This document shows, piece by piece, positions 1-4,820 of a DNA stretch of 6,106 nt. Below the pieces are notes generated by a model. The model searched no databases. It had not been told where the DNA came from and saw nothing but the letters and a program-made list of their open reading frames with translations. The position numbers and the translations under genes were made by a program. Origin of the DNA: J054 sp964613615 (lineage in GTDB: Bacteria > Pseudomonadota > Gammaproteobacteria > Steroidobacterales > GCA-2729495). The stretch's first letter is position 1. The number at the start of each line of letters is the position of its first letter. Location of the stretch: positions 1 through 6,106 of the forward strand of contig CAZTIB010000166.1 of the NCBI GenBank assembly GCA_964613615.1, given 5' to 3'.

Positions 1-740
1 GCACGCCGACGAAAGCCCAACCGCTGGCCCTGGTCGGCAAGGGCATCCTGTTCGATACCGGTGGCAATAATCTGAAGACGCACAAGTCCATGCTCGACAT
101 GCATGAAGACATGGCCGGCAGCGCGGTGGCACTGGCCACCCTGCAGGCCCTGACAGAGCTGGAATACCCCCGGCAGGTGGACTGCTGGCTCGCCATCACG
201 GAAAACCGCATCAGCGCCGCCGCGTACAAACCCAGGGATGTAATTACCGCCAGCAACGGCGTAACCATTGAAGTGATTCACACCGATGCCGAGGGCCGCA
301 TGGTGCTGGCCGACACGCTGGCCCTGGCCGGGCGTGAAAAGCCCGGCCTGATCCTCGACTATGCAACGCTGACCGGTGCCTGCGTGTACGCCCTCACGGA
401 ACGTTACAGCGGTGTATTCGCCAATCGCGACAAGCTGCACGCAGCCCTGGTCGCCGCCGGGCACCGCAGCGGCGAGCGGGTCTGGCCCTTCCCGCTGGAC
501 GCGGACTACGACGATGCGTTGAAGTCGAAAGTCGCCGACGTTCTGCAGTGCTCCACGGAAGGGAGCGGCGATCACATTCTCGCCGCCCGTTTCCTGACAC
601 GCTTCGTGCCCGATGCCTGCGACTGGGTGCACATGGACCTCAGCGCAGCGAGTCGCAAGGAGGGGCTCGGCCAGGTGCCGGGCGGCGCGACGGGTTTTGG
701 CGTGCGGTGGACCCTGGAATTCCTGCGGGATCAGGAATGA
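1..740 (+). CDS. M17 family leucyl aminopeptidase-type metallopeptidase, C-terminal part (5' end outside window)
   Basis: This is the C-terminal catalytic half of a cytosolic dinuclear-metal aminopeptidase that removes N-terminal residues from peptides. The open frame runs in from base 3 with no start in view and gives 245 visible residues; family members are usually about 450-500, so roughly half is missing. Counting from the first visible residue, the M17 metal site is present: K13 and D18 in VGKGILFDTGG, D36 in MHEDMAGSA, and D95 and E97 in HTDAEGR (bases 279-299). The supposed catalytic K25 (NNLK) and R99 are also there. The signature differs from E. coli PepA, with His for Asn before TDAEGR and MHEDMAGSA for the usual MKxDMxGAA. 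It therefore belongs to a divergent M17 subgroup rather than being plain PepA, and I give no symbol. The internal ATG at 90 lies inside the active site and is not the start. The stop overlaps the RNase T start, indicating an operon. Confidence 0.9.
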   Translation, partial: TPTKAQPLALVGKGILFDTGGNNLKTHKSMLDMHEDMAGSAVALATLQALTELEYPRQVDCWLAITENRISAAAYKPRDVITASNGVTIEVIHTDAEGRMVLADTLALAGREKPGLILDYATLTGACVYALTERYSGVFANRDKLHAALVAAGHRSGERVWPFPLDADYDDALKSKVADVLQCSTEGSGDHILAARFLTRFVPDACDWVHMDLSAASRKEGLGQVPGGATGFGVRWTLEFLRDQE

Positions 741-1369
741 GCGATACCGACGCGCCGCTCATCTCCCAGCGTTTTCGGGGCTTTCTGCCCGTGGTGGTAG
801 ACGTGGAAACCGGTGGCTTCAATCACCAGACCGATGCGTTGCTGGAAATTGCCGCAGTAACCCTGCGCATGAACGACGCCGGGGAAATCAGCCGGGCGGA
901 CACGGTGCGCTATCACGTCACACCGTTCAACGGCGCGAATATTGAAGCAGCAGCCCTGCAGGTCAATGGCATCGACCCGCATCACCCCCTGCGCCCGGCC
1001 ATCGCCGAGCGCGACGCCCTGCAGCGGGTCTTCCGCGACGTGCGCGCCGAGCTGCGGGCCACGGAATGCCGCCGCGCGATCCTGGTGGGCCACAACGCCC
1101 AGTTCGACCTGAATTTCCTGAACGAGGCAGTGGCGAGAACCGGGATCAAGCGCAACCCTTTCCACCCCTTCAGCATCTTCGACACGGCCACCCTGGCCGG
1201 GGTGGCGCTGGGCCAGACGGTGCTGTCGCGCGCAGTGGCAGCCGTGGGCCTGCCGTGGGACACCGACGCAGCCCATTCGGCCGCATACGACGCCGAGCAG
1301 ACCGCCGATCTGTTCTGCATTATCGTGAACCGATTCCGGCCCTACTATGAAGCCTCCCTGGGCGCATGA
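737..1369 (+). CDS. rnt: Ribonuclease T (DEDDh 3'-5' exoribonuclease)
   Basis: RNase T trims 3' ends of tRNA (end turnover of the CCA tail), 5S and 23S rRNA and other small RNAs, acting in the cytoplasm as a homodimer. The product is 210 residues; E. coli RNase T is about 215. The DEDDh active site is complete: D22 and E24 in VVVDVETGG (Exo I), the Asp of GHNAQFDLNF (Exo II), and the His and Asp of HSAAYDAEQTA (Exo III). The long FxxG...NHQTDALLEIAAVTL and HPFSIFDTATLAG segments are typical of RNase T rather than of DnaQ or oligoribonuclease. I chose the ATG at 737 because it overlaps the upstream TGA as ATGA and places the first Asp where E. coli has it (D23). The frame stays open upstream to 548, but that stretch lies within the peptidase gene. 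No strong Shine-Dalgarno sits at the right distance, so translational coupling to the upstream gene is likely. Confidence 0.95.
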   Translation: MSDTDAPLISQRFRGFLPVVVDVETGGFNHQTDALLEIAAVTLRMNDAGEISRADTVRYHVTPFNGANIEAAALQVNGIDPHHPLRPAIAERDALQRVFRDVRAELRATECRRAILVGHNAQFDLNFLNEAVARTGIKRNPFHPFSIFDTATLAGVALGQTVLSRAVAAVGLPWDTDAAHSAAYDAEQTADLFCIIVNRFRPYYEASLGA

Positions 1370-1406
1370 AGGGCTCGCCAGGCATAGCACTCAGCCCGTC
1401 ACGCAA

Positions 1407-1435
1407 TTGAATAACCGGTGCGCCTCGCCTATGCT
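1407..1435 (+). promoter_or_regulatory. Predicted sigma70-type promoter for the PuuD-like membrane protein gene
   Basis: TTGAAT at 1407-1412 and TATGCT at 1430-1435 each match four of six consensus bases and are separated by 17 bp. This is the only good pair I see in the 146-bp gap between rnt and the next gene. Initiation near 1442 would give a leader of about 74 nt before the ATG at 1516. That leader begins with a short potential stem (1440-1445 with 1451-1456, loop TGAAA). The assignment is by inspection only. Confidence 0.5.
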
Positions 1436-1515
1436 CGTTCGCCTCTGAAAGGGGCGCCGGATCGGCACGACACGGTTGGGCGACCCGGAACTGGTTGACT
1501 CACGGGGTAAGTTTC

Positions 1516-2100
1516 ATGAATCCACTGAAGAGTGCCTGGGGCACGATTATTTCCGGTTTCGTCATCGCTGTGGTCATCGCGCTGGCGACGGACGTCACCG
1601 GCCCGGACAGCGCCCGCATCATGATCTGGGCCCACGTGCTCGTGGGCATTACGTGGGTCGGGCTGCTGTACTACTTCAATTTCGTGCAGGTGCAGGCGCT
1701 GGCCGCGGCGGCCGCCGACGAGGGTGGCCCTGGTGGGGCCGGCATTACCAAGTACGTCGCACCCCGGGCCCTGCTGTGGTTTCGTTGGGCAGCGCTGGCT
1801 ACCTGGCTGACCGGTGCCATTTACCTGCTGGAGAAAGGCGAGTTCCTCAATGCCTTCACCCTGAATGGCGTCTATGGCCTCACCATTGGTATCGGTGCGT
1901 GGCTCGGCACGATCATGCTGTTTAACGTCTGGATCCTGATCTGGCCTAACCAGAAGAAGGTGCTGGGCCTCGTCGAGGCCGGCGCCGATGAAATCGCGAA
2001 GGCCAAGAGCACGGCGCTGATGGCTTCCCGCACCAATACCATGCTGTCGATTCCCATGCTGATGAGCATGGTGGGCGCGCACCACGGCTTTATCCTCTAA
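1516..2100 (+). CDS. Small polytopic membrane protein resembling the urate hydroxylase PuuD membrane domain
   Basis: This 194-residue inner-membrane protein has about four to five hydrophobic segments: near residues 9-26, 34-57, 86-105, 120-144 and 175-194. It contains WAHVLVGITWVGLLYYFNFVQ around 38-58, IWPNQKKV at 142-149 and NTMLSIPMLMSMVGAHH at 174-190. From memory these resemble the membrane part of the PuuD/urate-oxidase-N-terminal family. In characterised PuuD that part is followed by a cytochrome c domain, which is absent here. H40 and H189/H190 lie in or beside membrane segments and could bind heme or metal; that is inference. I see no purine-catabolism genes nearby, so a urate function is not supported and 'PuuD-like' describes only the fold. 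The ATG at 1516 is preferred over the in-frame TTG at 1495 because GGGGTAAG (1504-1511) precedes it. It is flanked by a predicted promoter upstream and a strong hairpin downstream, suggesting a single-gene unit. Confidence 0.75.
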   Translation: MNPLKSAWGTIISGFVIAVVIALATDVTGPDSARIMIWAHVLVGITWVGLLYYFNFVQVQALAAAAADEGGPGGAGITKYVAPRALLWFRWAALATWLTGAIYLLEKGEFLNAFTLNGVYGLTIGIGAWLGTIMLFNVWILIWPNQKKVLGLVEAGADEIAKAKSTALMASRTNTMLSIPMLMSMVGAHHGFIL

Positions 2101-2152
2101 ACGGCAAGTAGCCGCAGAATCATCTGCTGCCCGATGGCAGCCGGTCCACGCG

Positions 2153-2192
2153 CGGGGGCTGTTACACGAGTGACAGCCCCCGTTGCATTTTC
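2153..2192 (+). terminator. Strong hairpin, probable rho-independent terminator after the membrane protein gene
   Basis: Bases 2153-2165 (CGGGGGCTGTTAC) pair with 2170-2182 (GTGACAGCCCCCG). The stem is 13 bp with one G-U wobble and the loop is ACGA. The sequence after the stem is TTGCATTTTC, so the U tract is interrupted and termination may be partial. It lies 52 bp after the membrane protein stop and 35 bp before the nadC start, so it could also act as part of the nadC leader. Confidence 0.7.
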
Positions 2193-2217
2193 AGACCGCG
2201 ACCAAAGGCCCCACTGA

Positions 2218-3075
2218 ATGCCTGATGCCAAACTCATTGCGCTGCCGGCGGACATCGACGAGCAGGTCGCGGGCGCGCTGCGTGAAGACCTGGGCAACGG
2301 CGACCTGACCGCGGCACTGGTCCCGGCCACGCAAACGGCAGAGGCCGACATTTTCGCCCGGCAGGGTGCTGTGATCTGCGGGCAGGCGTGGGTGGAGCGC
2401 GTATTTGCGCAAGTGGACCCGGCTATCCGGGTTCACTGGCAGATCGACGAAGCGCAGCGAGTGGTGCCCGATGCGCTGCTTTGCCGGGCCAGCGGTCCGG
2501 CGCGCAGCCTGTTGACAGCAGAACGGACGGCCCTGAACTTTCTGCAAACCCTGTCTGGCACCGCCACGACCGCGCGGGAGTACGTCGATGCGGTGGCCGG
2601 CACCGGCGCCACGATCCTGGACACGCGCAAGACGTTGCCGGGGCTGCGCCTCGCGCAGAAATACGCAGTCAGGTGCGGCGGAGCCTGCAACCATCGCATC
2701 GGCCTGTTCGATGCCATTCTGATCAAGGAAAACCACATCACGGCAGCCGGCAGCATTGCCGCCGCCGCCACATCCGCCCGGGCCGCCGGGGTCATGGTGG
2801 AAATTGAAGTCGAACGGCTGGAGCAGATGGACGAAGCCCTGCAGACCGGCGCTGACCGGCTGCTGCTGGACAATTTCACCGTCGCTGCTCTGCGCGACGC
2901 GGTGGCAAAGCGCGCGGCGACGGCGCCCGGCGTGCAGCTGGAGGCATCCGGGGGCATCACGCTGGCGAACATACGTTCAGTGGCAGAAACCGGTGTCGAC
3001 TTCATTTCCGTTGGTGCAATCACAAAAAACGTGCATGCCGTGGATCTGTCCATGCGTTTCCGCTTCAAGGACTGA
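2218..3075 (+). CDS. nadC: Nicotinate-nucleotide pyrophosphorylase (carboxylating), quinolinate phosphoribosyltransferase
   Basis: NadC converts quinolinate and PRPP to nicotinate mononucleotide, CO2 and pyrophosphate in de novo NAD synthesis, in the cytoplasm. The product is 285 residues, close to the family's usual 280-300. The N-terminal sandwich domain begins with LREDLGNGDLT (21-31), and ERTALNFLQTLSGTAT lies at 102-117. The barrel carries the substrate-binding residues: R103, the DTRKT block with R137 and K138, H159-R160 in CNHRIG, K170 in LIKENH, E195/E197 in VEIEVE, and D218 in LLLDNF. The C-terminal LEASGGI and FISVGAIT phosphate-binding loops are present. The ATG at 2218 is the only sensible start; a weak AAAGG (2204-2208) lies upstream. 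No clear promoter of its own was found between the preceding hairpin and the start. The next gene begins 14 bp after its stop. No other nad gene is in view. Confidence 0.97.
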   Translation: MPDAKLIALPADIDEQVAGALREDLGNGDLTAALVPATQTAEADIFARQGAVICGQAWVERVFAQVDPAIRVHWQIDEAQRVVPDALLCRASGPARSLLTAERTALNFLQTLSGTATTAREYVDAVAGTGATILDTRKTLPGLRLAQKYAVRCGGACNHRIGLFDAILIKENHITAAGSIAAAATSARAAGVMVEIEVERLEQMDEALQTGADRLLLDNFTVAALRDAVAKRAATAPGVQLEASGGITLANIRSVAETGVDFISVGAITKNVHAVDLSMRFRFKD

Positions 3076-3089
3076 AAACCGCAACCGAC

Positions 3090-3653
3090 ATGCCCGAGCA
3101 GATCGCCGACCGTCGCTACTCGAAGCTTGCGAAACTGTTCCACTGGACGGTCGCAGGCCTGATCCTGTTCCAGATTCCGCTGGCCTATTACATGATCGAC
3201 CTGCCGCTCAGCCCTGATAAGCTCGAGAGCTATGCGCTGCACAAGTCCATCGGTATCACGATTTTCACGCTGTCTGCGGCGCGCCTGGCATGGCGGTGGA
3301 TTCACCCGCCCCCGTCGTTGCCGGCAAGCCTGAACAGCAACCAGCGCCGCCTGGCACGGCTGACACACTGGCTGCTGTACCTGGTCGTCTTTGCCATGCC
3401 CGTGACCGGCTGGCTCAGCTCTTCCGCCGCGAATTTTCCCGTCAGCCTGTACGGCTGGTTCACGCTGCCCAACCTGGTGGCTCCCAACCGTGAATTGCAT
3501 GAAACGCTGGAACTTACGCACCGGATACTTGCCTACATACTGGCCACTGCGTTCACGCTGCACGCGGGCGCAGCCCTGTATCACCAGTTTGTATTGCGCG
3601 ACGGCGTCCTGGGCGCGATGCTGCCGGGCCTGTCCAGCAGGAGACGAGCATGA
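3090..3653 (+). CDS. Cytochrome b561 family protein (CybB/YceJ type)
   Basis: This is an inner-membrane b-type cytochrome with four transmembrane helices, of a family that moves electrons from membrane quinol to an acceptor; E. coli CybB also oxidises quinol with superoxide. The product is 187 residues, near the bacterial family's usual 175-190. Hydrophobic helices lie near residues 20-36, 54-70, 93-110 and 144-165. Conserved histidines are H18 (LFHW), H51 (ALHKSIG), H93 (THWLLY), H137 (ELHE), H144 (THR) and H158 (LHAGAALYH). H18, H51, H144 and H158 are the most likely heme ligands by family pattern. It sits 14 bp after nadC with no good Shine-Dalgarno at the normal distance (AAGGA at 3067-3071 is too far away). 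It overlaps the following YceI gene by ATGA. The b561-YceI pairing is seen in E. coli as yceJ-yceI, which supports a shared role. I leave the symbol blank because cybB and yceJ cannot be told apart here. Confidence 0.93.
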   Translation: MPEQIADRRYSKLAKLFHWTVAGLILFQIPLAYYMIDLPLSPDKLESYALHKSIGITIFTLSAARLAWRWIHPPPSLPASLNSNQRRLARLTHWLLYLVVFAMPVTGWLSSSAANFPVSLYGWFTLPNLVAPNRELHETLELTHRILAYILATAFTLHAGAALYHQFVLRDGVLGAMLPGLSSRRRA

Positions 3654-4213
3654 CAAGAACCGGTTTCGCCGCATTGCTCGGCGCTGCCCTGTGCAATACA
3701 GGGGCCCTGGCGGAGAACTGGGTGGCAGTGCCGGCCAACAGTACCGTCAAATTCAGCGCCGTCCAGCAGGGCGCAGAGTTTGAAGGCGTGTTCAGCAAGT
3801 TCACCGCGACTTTTGATCTCGATCCGGCCAACCCGACGCTCGCGCGCATCGAAGCGACCATCGACATGGATTCGGTAGATACGCTGTACGACGAGCGCGA
3901 CGAGTACCTGCGGGGTGAAGAATGGTTTCACGTCGAGCGCTGGAACACGGCGCGCTTCGTCACGGAGCGGATAAAGAAAGCCGATACCGGCTACATGGCG
4001 GATGGCCTGCTGACGATGCGCGATCAGACCCAACCCGTCGCCCTGGCCTTTTCCCTCGAGCAACTGCCAGACGGCCAGCTGCGCTTCGCAGGCAAGACGC
4101 TGATCCGGCGGCTGGAATTTGGCGTCGGCCAGGGAGAGTGGACCAACACCGAGTGGGTGGGTAATGAAGTGACGGTAGAAGCCGACCTGGTCCTGGAAAC
4201 CGCGCTGCCGTAA
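3650..4213 (+). CDS. YceI family periplasmic isoprenoid/quinone-binding protein
   Basis: YceI proteins are lipocalin-like beta barrels that bind long isoprenoid chains such as those of polyprenyl quinones. E. coli YceI is a periplasmic protein induced at high pH. The product is 187 residues, typical of the family. A signal peptide covers residues 1-21, with cleavage likely after the A-L-A at 19-21, so the mature protein begins ENWVAV. Family landmarks follow in order: STVKFSAVQQGAEFEGVFSKF, the DSVDTLYDERDEYLRGEEWF block around 75-92, ARFVTERI, LTMRDQTQPVALAF, and the C-terminal RRLEFGVGQGEW...GNEVTVEADL. The start is set by the ATGA overlap with the b561 gene and by CAGGAGA at 3638-3644. Cotranscription and translational coupling with the cytochrome are therefore likely. 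It probably carries or stores a quinone-type lipid for the cytochrome, but that link is inferred from gene order. Confidence 0.95.
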   Translation: MTRTGFAALLGAALCNTGALAENWVAVPANSTVKFSAVQQGAEFEGVFSKFTATFDLDPANPTLARIEATIDMDSVDTLYDERDEYLRGEEWFHVERWNTARFVTERIKKADTGYMADGLLTMRDQTQPVALAFSLEQLPDGQLRFAGKTLIRRLEFGVGQGEWTNTEWVGNEVTVEADLVLETALP

Positions 4214-4260
4214 AGCGCCCCCGAGCCGTCCTTTGCCCGGATACCGGCCATGAGGGGCAT

Positions 4261-4290
4261 TTGACACCGCGCCAGCAGGCTCGACACTAT
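4261..4290 (+). promoter_or_regulatory. Predicted sigma70-type promoter for the cytochrome c gene
   Basis: A perfect TTGACA at 4261-4266 is followed after 18 bp by CACTAT at 4285-4290, which keeps the two key positions of the -10 box (A2 and T6) but matches only three of six overall. Initiation near 4297 would leave a leader of about 27 nt, enough for the GGAG at 4312-4315. It lies in the 110-bp gap after yceI and suggests the cytochrome c gene can be expressed apart from the upstream genes. Confidence 0.5.
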
Positions 4291-4323
4291 CGCCCTCCCG
4301 ACGCAAGCAATGGAGACTCACGC

Positions 4324-4782
4324 ATGACCCAAGCCTGGAAAACACTCGCTATCGCCCTCTGCCTGGTATGCCCCGGACTGGGCATCGCGGCAGATGAGAA
4401 CCCCGATGAAGAAGCCGCCCACATCCGTCATGCGTTGATGGAATTGATGGGGTGGAACATGAAGACCGTGGCGGCAATGTCGACGGACAAGCAACCCTAC
4501 AACCAGGCGCAGGCCGAGATTCACGGCCAACGGCTGGCTGCGCTGGCTGGCATGATCAGTGACGCTTTTGCACGGGATACTTCCGGATCGGACGTGAAGA
4601 CGGAAGCACTGGACGCGATCTGGCTGAACCAGACGGAGTTCGAGATGAATGCCGTCAAGCTCGGCGAAGCCGCCAGCAACTACGCAGCCGCTACGGCGGA
4701 AAACGAAGCCGCGGCCAAGAAAGCTTTTGTCACACTCGGGGGCAGCTGCAAGGGCTGCCACGAAGAGTTCAAGGCCGAATAA
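4324..4782 (+). CDS. Class II cytochrome c (cytochrome c'/c556 type), periplasmic
   Basis: This is a periplasmic four-helix-bundle c-type cytochrome. Members of the family bind small gases (NO, CO) or carry electrons; the exact partner is not known here. The product is 152 residues. A signal peptide occupies about 1-23 (basic start, hydrophobic core, GIAA), giving a mature protein of about 129 residues, the family norm. The single heme-binding motif CKGCH is at 142-146 near the C-terminus, with C142 and C145 as attachment sites and H146 as proximal ligand; this placement defines class II. The first helix carries IRHALMELMGWNMKTVAAM (34-52) and a later PYNQ (58-61), both usual for the family. 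M39 or M42 could be a sixth heme ligand, as in low-spin c556; otherwise the heme is five-coordinate as in c'. The ATG at 4324 has GGAG at 4312-4315, eight bases away. Its stop lies 31 bp from the stop of the convergent GGDEF-EAL gene. Confidence 0.93.
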   Translation: MTQAWKTLAIALCLVCPGLGIAADENPDEEAAHIRHALMELMGWNMKTVAAMSTDKQPYNQAQAEIHGQRLAALAGMISDAFARDTSGSDVKTEALDAIWLNQTEFEMNAVKLGEAASNYAAATAENEAAAKKAFVTLGGSCKGCHEEFKAE

Positions 4783-4789
4783 ACGGGAC

Positions 4790-4820
4790 GGGGCGCCTGA
4801 CCGGCGCCCCCGGTCAGGCG
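4790..4820. terminator. Overlapping inverted repeats between convergent genes, possible bidirectional terminator
   Basis: Two hairpins compete for the same bases. The first pairs GGGGCGCC (4790-4797) with GGCGCCCC (4803-4810), 8 bp with loop TGACC. The second pairs CGCCTGACCGG (4794-4804) with CCGGTCAGGCG (4810-4820), 11 perfect bp with loop CGCCC, and takes in the stop codon of the minus-strand gene (4814-4816). The plus-strand exit (TTGACGGCC) has no U run. The minus-strand exit (CCCCGTCCCGTTTATT) has only a short one, so efficiency is uncertain. Confidence 0.55.

Noticed and set aside
731..1390. Long minus-strand open frame across rnt (219 codons)
   Set aside because: It lies antisense to a gene with a full DEDDh active site. 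The translation has no recognisable motif and is rich in residues expected from reading GC-rich codons backwards.
1371..1397. GGGCT/AGCCC inverted repeat just after rnt as a terminator
   Set aside because: Only 5 bp of stem around a 17-nt loop and no U run after it.
1495..1515. TTG at 1495 as the start of the membrane protein
   Set aside because: The ATG at 1516 has the GGGGTAAG upstream at a suitable distance and begins the natural N-terminus before the first hydrophobic segment.
2433..3674. Minus-strand open frame of 413 codons across nadC and cytochrome b561
   Set aside because: Both plus-strand genes are certain by motif. The minus product is low-complexity Arg/Ala/Gln/Ser-rich and matches nothing I know; it is a high-GC shadow frame.
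3581..4345. Minus-strand open frame of 254 codons across yceI
   Set aside because: Antisense to a gene with a signal peptide and complete YceI landmarks, with no motif of its own.
4287..4359. 11-base direct repeat CTATCGCCCTC at 4287-4297 and 4349-4359
   Set aside because: One copy lies at the predicted -10 region and the other in the signal peptide coding sequence. There are only two short GC-rich copies, so chance is the simplest explanation.
4360..4377. Cysteines in the cytochrome c leader (C13, C16) as a lipoprotein site
   Set aside because: The residues before each Cys do not fit a lipobox, and a normal cleavage site follows at GIAA.
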